Below, one piece after another: positions 45,301 through 59,310 of a stretch of DNA of 64,000 nucleotides (positions are counted from its first letter, which is position 1; the number at the start of each line of letters is the position of its first letter). The stretch spans positions 35,257,959 through 35,321,958 of the forward strand of contig NC_087069.1 of NCBI RefSeq assembly GCF_963678635.1, written 5' to 3'. Origin of the DNA: Symsagittifera roscoffensis (Eukaryota > Xenacoelomorpha > Acoela > Convolutidae). A model generated the notes under the pieces. It saw only the letters and a list, made by a program, of their open reading frames with translations, was not told the DNA's origin and ran no database searches. The position numbers were made by a program, and so were the translations under genes.

Positions 45301-48039
45301 AGTTACTCGAGGAAGATAGAAAACACACTGAAAGATAAGCGGATCTAACCAGCAGTGAGTCACTCAAGGAAAATAGAAAACACACTGAGAAGTAAGAGAG
45401 ATCTAACCAGCAGAGAGTTACTCGAGTAAGATAGAAAACACACTGAGAAGTAAGAGAGATCTAACCAGCAGTGAGTCACTCGAGGAAAATAGAAAACACA
45501 CTGAGAAGTAAGCAAGATCTAACCAGCAGTGAGTTACTCGAGGAAGATAGAAAACACACTGCAAAATAAGCGAGATCTAACCAGCAGTGAGTCACTCGAG
45601 GAAAATAGAAAACACACTGAGAAGTAAGCAAGATCTAACCAGCAGTGAGTTACTCGAGGAAGATAGAAAACACACTGCAAAATAAGCGAGATCTAACCAG
45701 CAGTGAGTCACTCGAGGAAAATAGAAAACACACTGAGAAGTAAGAGAGATCTAACCAGCAGAGAGTTACTCGAGGAAGATAGATACACACTGAAAGATAA
45801 GCGAGATCTAACCAGCAGTGAGTTACTCGAGTAAGATAGAAAACACACTGAAAACAAGCGAGATCTAACCAGCAGTGAGTCACACGAGGAAAATAGAAAA
45901 CACACTGAGACGTAAGCGAGATCTAACCAGCAGTGAGTTACTCGAGGAAGATAGAAAACACACTAAAAAATAAGCGAGATCTGACCAGCAGTGAGTCACT
46001 CGAGGAAAATAGAAAACACACTGAGACGTAAGCGAGTTCTAACCAGCAGTGAGTTACTCGAGGAAGATAGAAAACACACTAAAAAATAAGCGAGATCTGA
46101 TCAGCAGTGAGTCACTCGAGGAAAATAGAAAACACACTGAAAAATCAGCGAGACCTAACCAGCAGTGCTCGAGGAAGATAGGAAACACACTGAAAAATAA
46201 GCGAGATATAACCAGAAGTGATTCACTCGAGGAAATTAGAAAACACACTGAGAAGTAAGCGAGATCTAACCAGCAGTGAGTCACTCGAGTAAGACAGAAA
46301 ACACACTGAAAACAAGCGAGATCTAACCAGCAGTGAGTTACTCCAGAACGATAGAAAACACACTGAAAAATAAGCGAGATCTAACCAGCAGTGAGTTACT
46401 CGAGTAAGATAGAAAACACACTGAAAACAAGCGAGATCTAACCAGCAGTGAGTTAATCCAGAACGATAGAAAACACACTGAAAACAAGCGAGATCTAACC
46501 AGCAGTGAGTCACTCGAGGAAGATGGAAAACACACTGAGAAATTAGCGAGATCTTACCAGCAGTGAGTTACTCGAGGAAAATAGAATACACACTGAAAGA
46601 TAAGCGAGATCTAACCAGCAGTGAGTTACTCGAGTAAGATAGAAAGCACATAGAAATTTAAACGAGATCTAACCAGCATTGAGTTACTCGAGGAAAATAG
46701 AAAACACACTGAGAAGTAAGCAAGATCTAACCAGCAGTGAGTTACTCGAGGAAGATAGAAAACACACTGCAAAATAAGCGAGATCTAACCAGCAGTGAGT
46801 CACTCGAGGAAAATAGAAAACACACTGAGAAGTAAGAGAGATCTAACCAGCAGAGAGTTACTCGAGGAAGATAGAAAACACACTGAAAGATAAGCGAGAT
46901 CTAACCAGCAGTGAGTTACTCGAGTAAGATAGAAAACACACTGAAAACAAGCGAGATCTAACCAGCAGTGAGTCACTCGAGGAAAATAGAAAACACACTG
47001 AGACGTAAGCGAGATCTAACCAGCAGTGAGTTACTCGAGGAAGATAGAAAACACACTAAAAAATAAGCGAGATCTGACCAGCAGTGAGTCACTCGAGGAA
47101 AATAGAAAACACACTGAGACGTAAGCGAGATCTAACCAGCAGTGAGTTACTCGAGGAAGATAGAAAACACACTAAAAAATAAGCGAGATCTGACCAGCAG
47201 TGAGTCACTCGAGGAAAATAGAAAACACACTGAAAAATCAGCGAGACCTAACCAGCAGTGCTCGAGGAAGATAGGAAACACACTGAAAAATAAGCGAGAT
47301 ATAACCAGAAGTGATTCACTCGAGGAAATTAGAAAACACACTGAGAAGTAAGCGAGATCTAACCAGCAGTGAGTTACTCGAGTAAGACAGAAAACACACT
47401 GAAAACAAGCGAGATCTAACCAGCAGTGAGTTACTCCAGAACGATAGAAAACACACTGAAAAATAAGCGAGATCTAACCAGCATTGAGTTACTCGAGGAA
47501 AATAGAAAACACACTGAGAAGTAAGCAAGATCTAACCAGCAGTGAGTTACTCGAGGAAGATAGAAAACACACTGCAAAATAAGCGAGATCTAACCAGCAG
47601 TGAGTCACTCGAGGAAGATAGAAAACACACTAAAAAATAAGCGAGATCTGACCAGCAGTGAGTCACTCGAGGAAAATAGAAAACACACTGAGAAGTAAGA
47701 CAGATCTAACCAGCAGTGAGTTACTCGAGGAAGATAGAAAACACACTGCAAAATAAGCGAGATCTAACCAGCAGTGAGTTACTCGAGGAAGATAGAAAAC
47801 ACACTAAAAAATAAGCGAGATCTAACCAGCAGTGAGTTACTCGAGTAAGACAGAAAACACACTGAAAACAAGCGAGATCTAACCAGCAGTGAGTTACTCC
47901 AGAACGATAGAAAACACACTGAAAAATAAGCGAGATCTATCCAGCATTGAGTTACTCGAGGAAAATAGAAAACACACTGAGAGATAAGCAAGATCTAACC
48001 AGCAGTGAGTTACTCGAGGAAGATAGAAAACACACTGCA

Positions 48040-50500
48040 AAATAAACGAGATCTAACCAGCAGTGAGTCACTCGAGGAAGATAGAAAACACACTAAAAAA
48101 TAAGCGAGATCTGACCAGGAGTGAGTCACTCGAGGAAAATAGAAAACACACTGAGAAGTAAGAGAGATCTAACCAGCAGTGAGTTACTCGAGGAAGATAG
48201 AAAACACACTGCAAAATAAGCGAGATCTAACCAGCAGTGAGTTACTCGAGGAAGATAGAAAACACACTAAAAAATAAGCGAGATCTGACCAGCAGTGAGT
48301 CACTCGAGGAAAATAGAAAACACACTGAGAAGTAAGAGAGATCTGACCAGCAGTGAGTTACTCGAGGAAGATAGAAAACACACTGAAAGATAAGCGAGAT
48401 CTAACCAGCAGTGAGTTACTCGAGTAAGATAGAAAACACACTGAAAACAAGCGAGATCTAACCAGCAGTGAGTCACTCGAGGAAAATAGAAAACACACTG
48501 AGAAGTAATTGAGATCTAACCAGCAGTGAGTTACTCGAGGAAGATAGAAAACACACTAAAAAATAAGCGAGATCTGACCAGCAGTGAGTCACTCGAGGAA
48601 AATAGAAAACACACTGAGACGTAAGCGAGATCTAACCAGTAGTGAGTTACTCGAGGAAGATAGAAAACACACTAAAAAATAAGCGAGATCTGACCAGCAG
48701 TGAGTCACTCGAGTAAAATAGAAAACACACTGAAAAATCAGCGAGACCTAACCAGCAGTGCTCGAGGAAGATAGGAAACACACTGAAAAATAAGCGAGAT
48801 ATAACCAGAAGTGAGTCACTCGAGGAAATTAGAAAACACACTGAGAAGTAAGCGAGATCTAACCAGCAGTGAGTTACTCGAGTAAGACAGAAACCACACT
48901 GAAAACAAGCGAGATCTAACCAGCAGTGAGTTACTCCAGAACGATAGAAAACACACTGAAAAATAAGCGAGATCTAACCAGCATTGAGTTACTCGAGGAA
49001 AATAGAAAACACACTGAGAAGTAAGCAAGATCTAACCAGCAGTGAGTTACTCGAGGAAGATAGAAAACACACTGCAAAACAAGCGAGATCTAACCAGCAG
49101 TGAGTCACTCGAGGAAAATAGAAAACACACTGAGAAGTAAGAGAGATCTAACCAGCAGTGAGTTACTCGAGGAAGATAGAAAACACACTGAAAGATAAGC
49201 GAGATCTAACCAGCAGTGAGTTACTCGAGTAAGATAGAAAACACACTGAAAACAAGCGAGATCTAACCAGCAGTGAGTCACTCGAGGAAAATAGAAAACA
49301 CACTGAGACGTAAGCGAGATCTAACCAGCAGTTAGTTACTCGAGGAAGATAGAAAACACATTAAAAAATAAGCGAGATCTGACCAGCAGTGAGTCACTCG
49401 AGGAAAATAGAAAACACACTGAGACGTAAGCGAGATCTAACCAGCAGTGAGTTACTCGAGGAAGATAGAAAACACACTAAAAAATAAGCGAGATCTGACC
49501 AGCAGTGAGTCACTCGAGTAAAATAGAAAACACACTGAAAAATCAGCGAGACCTAACCAGCAGTGCTCGAGGAAGATAGGAAACACACTGAAAAATAAGC
49601 GAGATATAACCAGAAGTGAGTCACTCGAGGAAATTAGAAAACACACTGAGAAGTAAGCGAGATCTAACCAGCAGTGAGTTACTCGAGTAAGACAGAAACC
49701 ACACTGAAAACAAGCGAGATCTAACCAGCAGTGAGTTACTCCAGAACGATAGAAAACACACTGAAAAATAAGCGAGATCTAACCAGCATTGAGTTACTCG
49801 AGGAAAATAGAAAACACACTGAGAAGTAAGCAAGATCTAACCAGCAGTGAGTTACTCGAGGAAGATAGAAAACACACTGCAAAATAAGCGAGATCTAACC
49901 AGCAGTGAGTCACTCGAGGAAAATAGAAAACACACTGAGAAGTAAGAGAGATCTAACCAGCAGTGAGTTACTCGAGGAAGATAGAAAACACACTGAAAGA
50001 TAAGCGAGATCTAACCAGCAGTGAGTTACTCGAGTAAGATAGAAAACACACTGAAAACAAGCGAGATCTAACCAGCAGTGAGTCACTCGAGGAAAATAGA
50101 AAACACACTGAGACGTAAGCGAGATCTAACCAGCAGTTAGTTACTCGAGGAAGATAGAAAACACATTAAAAAATAAGCGAGATCTGACCAGCAGTGAGTC
50201 ACTCGAGGAAAATAGAAAACACACTGAGACGTAAGCGAGATCTAACCAGCAGTGAGTTACTCGAGGAAGATAGAAAACACATTAAAAAATAAGCGAGATC
50301 TGACCAGCAGTGAGTCACTCGAGGAAAATAGAAAACACACTGAAAAATCAGCGAGACCTAACCAGCAGTGCTCGAGGAAGATAGGAAACACACTGAAAAA
50401 TAAGCGAGATATAACCAGAAGTGAGTCACTCGAGGAAATTAGAAAACACACTGAGAAGTAAGCGAGATCTAACCAGCAGTGAGTTACTCGAGTAAGACAG
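48040..50500 (+). repeat. Higher-order satellite block, period 805 bp
   Basis: A marker combination (the deletion variant 'ccagcagtgctcgaggaagatagg', followed by 'agatataaccagaagtgagtc' and 'gagttactccagaacgatag') recurs at 805-bp steps: start points 48647, 49452 and 50257 carry the same sequence. 805 bp equals 14 monomers. Related but shorter or longer spacings occur at 46054 to 47147 (1093 bp) and 50257 to 51641 (1384 bp). Confidence 0.88.
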
Positions 50501-51959
50501 AAAACACACTGAAAACAAGCGAGATCTAACCAGCAGTGAGTTACTCCAGAACGATAGAAAACACACTGAAAAATAAGCGAGATCTAACCAGCAGTGAGTT
50601 ACTCGAGTAAAATAGAATACACACTGAAAGATAAGCGAGATCTAACCAGCAGTGAGGTACTCGAGTAAGATAGAAAGCACATAAAAATTTAAACGAGATC
50701 TAACCGGCAGTGAGTTACTCGAGGAAAATAGAAAACACACTGAGAAGTAAGCAAGATCTAACCAGCAGTGAGTTACTCGAGGAAGATAGAAAACGCACTG
50801 AATAATAAGCGAGATCTAACCAGCAGTGAGTCACTCGAGGAAGATGGAAAACACACTGAGAAATAAGCGAGATCTTACCAGCAGTGAGTTACTCGAGTAA
50901 AATAGAATACACACTGAAAGATAAGCGAGATCTAACCAGCAGTGAGTTACTCGAGTAAGATAGAAAGCACATAAAAATTTAAACGAGATCTAACCGGCAG
51001 TGAGTTACTCGAGGAAAATAGAAAACACACTGAGAAGTAAGCAAGATCTAACCAGCAGTGAGTTACTCGAGGAAGATAGAAAACACACTGAAAACAAGCG
51101 AGATCTAACCAGCAGTGAGTCACTCGAGGAAGATGGAAAACACACTGAGAAATAAGCGAGATCTTACCAGCAGTGAGTTACTCGAGGAAAATAGATTACA
51201 CACTGAAAGATAAGCGAGATCTAACCAGCAGTGAGTTACTCGAGTAAGATAGAAAGCACATAGAAATTTAAACGAGATCTAACCAGCATTGAGTTACTCG
51301 AGGAAAATAGAAAACACACTGAGAAGTAAGCAAGATTTAACCAGCAGTGAGTTACTCGAGGAAGATAGAAAACACACTGCAAAATAAGCGGGATCTAACC
51401 AGCAGTGAGTCACTCGAGGAAAATAGAAAACACACTGAGAAGTAAGAGAAATCTAACCAGCAGTGAGTTACTCGAGGAAGATAGAAAACACACTGAAAGA
51501 TAAGCGAGATCTAACCAGCAGTGAGTTACTCGAGTAAGATAGAAAACACACTGAAAACAAGCGAGATCTAACCAGCAGTGAGTCACTCGAGGAAAATAGA
51601 AAACACACTGAGACGTAAGCGAGATCTAACCAGCAGTGCGTTACTCGAGGAAGATAGAAAACACACTAAAAAATAAGCGAGATCTGACCAGCAGTGAGTC
51701 ACTCGAGGAAAATAGAAAACACACTGAAAAATCAGCGAGACCTAACCAGCAGTGTTCGAGGAAGATAGGAAACACACTGAAAAATAAGCGAGATATAACC
51801 AGAAGTGAGTCACTCGAGGAAATTAGAAAACACACTGAGAAGTAAGCGAGATCTAACCAGCAGTGAGTTACTCGAGTAAGACAGAAAAAACACTGAAAAC
51901 AAGCGAGATCTAACCAGCAGTGAGTTACTCCAGAACGATAGAAAACACACTGAAAAATA

Positions 51960-54060
51960 AGCGAGATCTAACCAGCAGTGAGTTTTTCGAGGAAGATAGA
52001 AAACGCACTGAATAATAAGCGAGATCTAACCAGCAGTGAGTCACTCGAGGAAGATGGAAAACACACTGAGAAATAAGCGAGATCTTACCAGCAGTGAGTT
52101 ACTCGAGGAAAATAGAATACACACTGAAAGATAAGCGAGATCTAACCAGCAGTGAGTTACTCGAGTAATATAGAAAGCACATAAAAATTTAAACGAGATC
52201 TAACCGGCAGTGAGTTACTCGAGGAAAATAGAAAACACACTGAGAAGTAAGCAAGATCTAACCAGCAGTGAGTTACTCGAGGAAGATAGAAAACACACTG
52301 AAAAATAAGCGAGATCTAACCAGCATTGAGTCACTCGAGGAAAATAGAAAACACACTGAGAAGTAAGAGAGATCTAACCAGCAGTGAGTTACTCGAGGAA
52401 GATAGAAAACACACTGAAAGATAAGCGAGATCTAACCAGCAGTGAGTTACTCGAGTAAGATAGAAAACACACTGAAAACAAGCGAGATCTAACCAGCAGT
52501 GAGTCACTCGAGGAAATTAGAAAACACACTGAGACGTAAGCGAGATCTAACCAGCAGTGAGTTACTCGAGGAAGATAGAAAACACACTGAAAAATAAGCG
52601 AGATCTAACCAGCAGTGAGTCACTCGAGGAAAATAGAAAACACACTGAAAAATCAGCGAGACCTAACCAGCAGTGAGTTACTCGAGGAAGATAGAAAACA
52701 CACTGAAAAATAAGCGAGCTATAACCAGCAGTGAGTCACTCGAGGAAATTAAAAAATACACTGAGAAGTAAGCGAGATCTAACCAGCAGTGAGTTACTCG
52801 AGTAAGATAGAAAACACACTGAAAACAAGCGAGATCTAACCAGCAGTGAGTTACTCCAGAACGATAGAAAACACACTGAAAAATAAGCGAGATCTAACCA
52901 GCAGTGAGTTTTTCGAGGAAGATAGAAAACGCACTGAAAAATAAGCGAGATCTAACCAGCAGTGAGTCACTCGAGGAAGATGGAAAACACACTGAGAAAT
53001 AAGCGAGATCTTACCAGCAGTGAGTTACTCGATGAAAATAGAATACACACTGAAAGATAAGCGAGATCTAACCAGCAGTGAGTTACTCGAGTAAGATAGA
53101 AAGCACATAGAAATTTAAACGAGATCTAACCAGCAGTGAGTTACTCGAGGAAAATAGAAAACACACTGAGAAGTAAGCGAGATCTAACCAGCAGTGAGTT
53201 ACTCGAGGAAGATAGAAAACACACTGAAAAATAAGCGAGATCTAACCAGCAGTGAGCTACTCGAGGAAAATAGAAAACACACTGAGACGTAAGCGAGATC
53301 TTACCAGCATTGAGTCACTCGAGGAAAATAGAAAACACACTGAGAAGTAAGAGAGATCTAACCAGCAGTGAGTTACTCGAGGAAGATAGAAAACACACTG
53401 AAAGATAAGCGAGATCTAACCAGCAGTGAGTTACTCGAGTAAGATAGAAAACACACTGAAAACAAGCGAGATCTAACCAGCAGTGAGTCACTCGAGGAAA
53501 TTAGAAAACACACTGAGACGTAAGCGAGATCTAACCAGCAGTGAGTTACTCGAGGAAGATAGAAAACACACTGAAAAATAAGCGAGACCTAACCAGCAGT
53601 GAGTTACTCGAGGAAGATAGAAAACACACTGAAAAATAAGCGAGCTATAACCAGCAGTGAGTCACTCGAGGAAATTAGAAAATACACTGAGAAGTAAGCG
53701 AGATCTAACCAGCAGTGAGTTACTCGAGTAAGATAGAAAACACACTGAAAACAAGCGAGATCTAACCAGCAGTGAGTTACTCCAGAACGATAGAAAACAC
53801 ACTGAAAAATAAGCGAGATCTAACCAGCAGTGAGTTTTTCGAGGAAGATAGAAAACGCACTGAAAAATAAGCGAGATCTAACCAGCAGTGAGTCACTCGA
53901 GGAAGATGGAAAACACACTGAGAAATAAGCGAGATCTTACCAGCAGTGAGTTACTCGATGAAAATAGAATACACACTGAAAGATAAGCGAGATCTAACCA
54001 GCAGTGAGTTACTCGAGTAAGATAGAAAGCACATAGAAATTTAAACGAGATCTAACCAGC
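51960..54060 (+). repeat. Higher-order satellite block, period 926 bp
   Basis: The rare variant AGTTTTTCGAGGAAG occurs at 51981, 52907 and 53833, exactly 926 bp apart, with matching variant order between them (including 'gatgaaaatagaatacac' and 'aagcgagctataacc' monomers in the later copies). 926 bp equals 16 monomers. Confidence 0.85.
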
Positions 54061-56882
54061 AGTGAGTTACTCGAGGAAAATAGAAAAAACACTGAGAAGT
54101 AAGCGAGATCTAACCAGCAGTGAGTTACTCGAGGAAGATAGAAAACACACTGAAAAATAAGCGAGATCTAACCAGCAGTGAGTTACTCGAGGAAAATAGA
54201 AAACACACTGAGACGTAAGCGAGATCTTACCAGCAGTGAGTTACTCGATGAAAATAGAATACACACTGAAAGATAAGCGAGATCTAACCAGCAGTGAGTT
54301 ACTCGAGCAAGATAGAAAGCACATAGAAATTTAAACGAGATCTAACCAGCAGTGAGTTACTCGAGGAAAATAGAAAACACACTGAGAAGTAAGAGAGATC
54401 TAACGAGCAGTGAGTTACTCGAGGAAGATAGAAAACACACTGAAAGATAAGCGAGATCTAACCAGCAGTGAGTTACTCGAGGAAAATAGAAAACACACTG
54501 AGACGTAAGAGAGATCTTACCAGCAGTGAGTTACTCGAGGAAGATAGAAAACACACTGAAAAATAAGCGAGATCTAACAAGCAGTGAGTCACTCGAGGAA
54601 AACCGAATACACACTGAGAAGTAAGAGAGATCTAACCAGCAGTGAGTTAATCGAGGAAGATAGAAAACACATTGAAAGATAAGCGAGATCTAACCAGCAG
54701 TGAGTTACTCGAGTTAGATAGAAAAAACACTGAAAAGTAAGCGAGATCTAACCAGCAGTGAGTTACTCGAGTAAGATAGAAAACATTCTGAAAACAAGCG
54801 AGATCTAACCAGCAGTGAGTTACTCCAGGAAGATAGAAAACACACTGCGAAGTAAGCGAGATCTTACCAGCAGTAAATTACTCGAGGAAGGTAGAATACA
54901 CACTGCAAGATAAGCGAGATCTAACCAGCAGTGAGTTACTCGAGTAAGATAAAATCACACAGAAAATTAAACGAGATCGAACCAGCAGTGAGTTACTCGA
55001 AAAAGATAGAAAACACACTGAAAACAAGCGAGATCTATCAGCAGTGAGGTACTCGAGGAAAATAGAAAACACACTGAAAAACAAGCGAGATCCAACCAGC
55101 ATTGAGTTACTCGAGGAAGATAGAAAACGCACTGGAAAAAAAGCGACATCTAACCAGCAGTGAGTTACTCGAGGAAGGTAGAAAACACATTGGAAAATAA
55201 GCGTTTGAAAATTTGTTTATCTGATAAGATTATAATGATAATGTAAAATTTGTGCGGGTTATTTTCGGCGACTGATTTTCTTACTGTTCCAAAAGTAAAT
55301 TTCAAGCTGTGGTTCGGAAAAAAATCAATATCTTAGTCAGAATTTAGTCAATATCAAAAAGCAGTTGAAAATTGGCATATATTTTTGAGGAAAAGGGAAA
55401 AATTCAACTTGAACAACGAATTATAAGGTTAAGCAATTGATCAACATGTAACGACATAGCCCGCCATTTTGTTTATTTAAAAAAATACTGAAACAAAACT
55501 TGGAAGTTTTGCATGGATGTTAATGTACTGAGATCAAAAATAATGGTTTTCGTGTCTCAATTGATCTTATTTTTGAATTAACATGAACATTCAAAAATAT
55601 GGTTTGAAAATAAGTGGTGAGGAAAGGTCAGTTTGATTTTCAATCATGTCACGTTTAGTTTGAGTAAGTAATATGAAACTCAAACATTTGAATAAAATTA
55701 TTAAAACTTCGACTAGACTATCTATGAGAATCCGGAAAATCGAATAATGTTTTTCAAACTGTTAACCCAAAAGAGATTTTTTAAAAATTTAAAAGGTATT
55801 CATTCTGTAGTTTTATGGAAATTTTAGTTTTCATAGTATTTAAAAAAAACAAGTGATCTCAACGGACTTCATTGTTTCGTTAAGGATTCAAAATAATGTT
55901 ATATTGTTTCATGATTCGTGCGAGAAAAATACAGTCCTAATAAAAACTACATTAGCAGTGGAAGGAAGATACAAGGAATTGAGTTAGAATTAATTTTTTT
56001 TTTGCATTTTCAATTCCAACGGAGACAATCTTTGTTATATTTTGCCTGGGCCACATATCACATCATTTTTTTTTCCAAACACCAAATTCTATTCAGCATT
56101 TTAATTTGTTATGAAAATGAACAACCAAGACAACTTTTTCTTCACATCACTGTTATGTACTGGCGATAAAAGACACCTTCGGGCATCTTTTCATAGAATC
56201 AGAATCTATTTAGCAGACTGACTTTGAAATTTGCAAAGACAGAACATCACATTAATCAAACTAAAACGTGTTGTTAAAGGATTTGGTAGTTTCAAAAAGC
56301 AATCAAAATAGGGTAAAAGTGTTTGAAGGTTTGTCGTCTAAAATAAATTTGCTTACAAAGGAAAAATTTTAAAAAATGAGGCTGCAAGAAGTACAAGGCC
56401 TTTTATGTTTTTTTTGTACTTTTTTCCCAATAAAACCAACTGTCGGTATTTATTAACTTGAACACATCTCCAGTTTTTATTCATATTACCACGTGATATT
56501 CAGAAAAAAATTCAACAAAACTATTTTGTTACAGAAGTTTTATGAACTGGTTAAAAAAGTTCCGCGTGTCTTTTTATAAAATAACCATCAGTTTGACTGA
56601 AAAATTTATTGAAACTCAAGCCAAGGCATTTTAAACAAAAAAAAACTTTTTGAAGGAGGTGCTTGGATGCTTTTCAACAAAAATTCGAAACATGAACAAT
56701 CTCGCCTCCCTACAGATTTTATCTGTTGTCAACCTTTTTGACCAGTCGATTGATTGATTATCCAATGACGCGGTTCAATCAACGACTACAGATCAATTGC
56801 TACAAACACAGAACATCATGGTCCAACGCACGCCCAATACAAACTCCTTGAAGCAACCTATTGGCCAACAAACCCTCATAAA

Positions 56883-56972
56883 TTCCAGCTCAAAAAGTCT
56901 TGTAAGATGTAAAGACAAAAAATCCGCGACAGATTTTTGTCTTTGCATCTTACAAAACTTTTTGAGCTGGAA
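56883..56972. repeat. Central hairpin of the palindrome
   Basis: A 42-base left arm (56883-56924, starting TTCCAGCTCAAAAAG) pairs with 56932-56972 almost perfectly around a 7-base loop CGCGACA. It marks the symmetry centre of the whole 55204-59917 structure. Confidence 0.88.
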
Positions 56973-58054
56973 CTTAAAAGGGCTTGTTGGGCAATAGGGT
57001 GCTTCTAGCGGTTCATATTGGGCGTGTGTGGGACTATGATTTTATTTGTATTTTAGTCATTGATCTGTAGTCGTTGATTGAACCGCCTCAAAGGATAATC
57101 AATCAATCGACTGTTCCAAAAGCTTGACAACAGATAAAATCTGTAGGGAGGCAAATTTATTCATGTTTCTCAAATTTTTGTTGCGTCCAAGCATCTCCTT
57201 CATAAAAAACTTTTCTTGTTTAAATTGCCTTGGCTTGCTGTTCCAATAAATTTCTGAAACTTTTCGATTTTTGCCCAAAAGTCTATATTGTAGCAAGTAC
57301 GTCCTTTTTTGTAGAATTCTTAATTTCAGCGTTGAATCGAACAAAGAGCGAAATCAACTTCTGCAAATTTTATGTTGTCAAATCTTTGAAGTTCCTTGTT
57401 TGAAAAGCCCTGTTTGTTCAATTTAAAAATTTTTCTTACAAACTATGGATGAACACATACGCATTACCGTTGAAACTTCAAAACTATGGAGGTTTTTGAG
57501 TATAAACATGGACTATACAATGACAATGTTGAGTAAGAAATTGCATACAACTGATTTTATTTGGCTGTTTGCTTTTTTAATCAAATTTTATATTTGACTA
57601 GGTTTCAACTGTACCAAGTATGCAGAGTAGACTTTTTTTCATAGTTTTTTGCGTTCACATGATTTGGTAGCCATCCATCTGCCTTATTTAGTGGTAAAAC
57701 TGACGGCCCAGAAGATAATAGTCGTAGTAAGTTTTTTAGTCAACCTGATGGCATTCTAAAAGACAAGCGGACGTTTTTTTTAACCAGTTCATAAATGTTC
57801 TTCGACAAAATGGTTTTGTTGAGTTTTTTTTCTAAAGAATATGGAAGCATCACGTGGTAATCTGAATGAAAATTTGGAAGCAAAGTTCAAATTAATAAAT
57901 ACCGACAGCTGGCTTTATGGGAGTTGAGAGTGCAAGTTATCATAAAATCATAGGACCTTGTAGTTCTTGCAGCCTCCAAATTAATTTTGTAATTTGAATG
58001 CAAGTTTATTTTACACAAACTTCAAACATTTTTACAAAATTTTGATTGCTTTTT

Positions 58055-59310
58055 AAAAATACCAAATCCGACAATAACACGTATTCGTTTGATTAACGTG
58101 ATGTACTGTTTTTGCAATTTCATAGTTAGTCTGCTAAATGGGCACCTATTCTATGAAAAGATGCCCGAAAGTGTCCTTTATCAACAATTCTGACAATTGT
58201 GCGAAGAAAAAACTGTCTTGGTTGTTCATTTTTTTGAAAGATCAAAATGCTGAACATCACTTGGTGATCTGAAAAAAAGTATGTGATATAAGGCCCAGGC
58301 AAAGAATAATGACGATTGTCTCCGGTGGAATTGAAAAAGCAAAAAAAAAATTAAACTCAAATCCTTGTATCTTCCTTCCGCTGCTATGTAGTTTTCATTA
58401 AGACTGCATTTTTGTTCGTTGAAATCATCAAACACTATTACATTATTCTGAATCCTTAACAAAACCACACAATTTCCTTGAATACACTCGTTTTTTCAAC
58501 TACTGTGAAAATTTAAACTTTCCATATTTAGATTATGAGTAATGTTTAGATCTCTAAAAACTCTCAATTGGGATAGCAGTTTTAAAAACATTTTTTCGAT
58601 TTTCCGGAACCTCATAAATAGTCTGGTCGAAGTTATGTTCAAGTTCATATATACCGACAGTCGGCTTTATTTTACACGTACTTCAAACACTTTTTCAATA
58701 TTTTGATTGCTTTTTGAAATTACCAAATCCATTAATTACACGTATTCGTTTGATTAACGTGATATTCTATTTTCCAATTTTCGTAGTTTGTCTGCTAAAA
58801 AGGCTCTTATTCTATCAAAAGATGCCCGGAGGTGTCCTTTATCGCCAGTTCATAACAGTGTAGCGAAGAAAAGGTTGCTTTGGTTGTTCATTTTTTATAA
58901 AAGCTCGAAGTGCTGAAATAACTTGTTGTTCTAAAAAAAAATATGTGATATGTGACCCAGGCAGAAAATAATGACTATTGTATCCGCTGGAATTGAAAAT
59001 GCAAAAAAAATTAATTGTAACTCAAGTCCTTGTATCTTCCTTACGCTGCTAATGTAGTTTTTTTTATTAGGACTGTGCTTCTTTCACACGAATCATCAGT
59101 TACTATTACATTATTTTGAATCCTTAACGAAACTATCAATTCCATTGAAATCACTTGTTTTGTTTAAATACTGTGAAACTTATATTTATCCCCAACTACA
59201 ATATGGATGCCTTTTAAATTTCTAAAAAATCTTATTTGAGTTAATAGTTCGAAAAACATTTTTTTTTCGATTTTCCGGACTCTCTTAAATAGTCTGGTCA
59301 AAGTTATGAT
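58055..59310. repeat. 654-bp direct duplication within the right palindrome arm
   Basis: 'tgctttttaaaaataccaaatcc' at about 58050 and 'tgctttttgaaattaccaaatcc' at about 58708 start parallel copies that run through the 'gatgcccg', 'cccaggca', 'ccttgtatcttcctt' and 'gattttccgga' blocks to about 58640 and 59300. Both correspond to the single left-arm block 55720-56290. Confidence 0.82.

Larger units (their letters stand above)
42343..55203 (+). repeat. 57/58-bp satellite array, about 220 monomers
   Basis: The monomer begins ACCAGCAGTGAGTTACTCGA and ends AAGCGAGATCTA. The 57-bp form has 'gaaaacaag', the 58-bp form 'gaaaaataag'. Most monomers carry XhoI (CTCGAG) and BglII (AGATCT) sites. Variants recur in fixed order, giving local higher-order units. 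Edge monomers (42343-42700 and 54550-55203) are more diverged than central ones, the pattern expected when unequal exchange homogenises the middle. Long minus-strand frames through it (18-19 residue repeats of the SLLVRSRLFSVCFLS type) follow from a monomer near 57 bp and are not genes. Confidence 0.97.

Noticed and set aside
42789-55149. Many 60-96 codon minus-strand ORFs with repeating SLLVRSR..SVCFLS peptides, and plus ORFs at 46049-51845
   Set aside because: They are translations of the 57/58-bp satellite; frame is maintained only where 57-bp monomers run together and breaks at 58-bp monomers.
42343-55203. CRISPR-like appearance of regularly spaced repeats
   Set aside because: The whole monomer repeats with no unique spacers, monomers vary gradually, and the context is eukaryotic.
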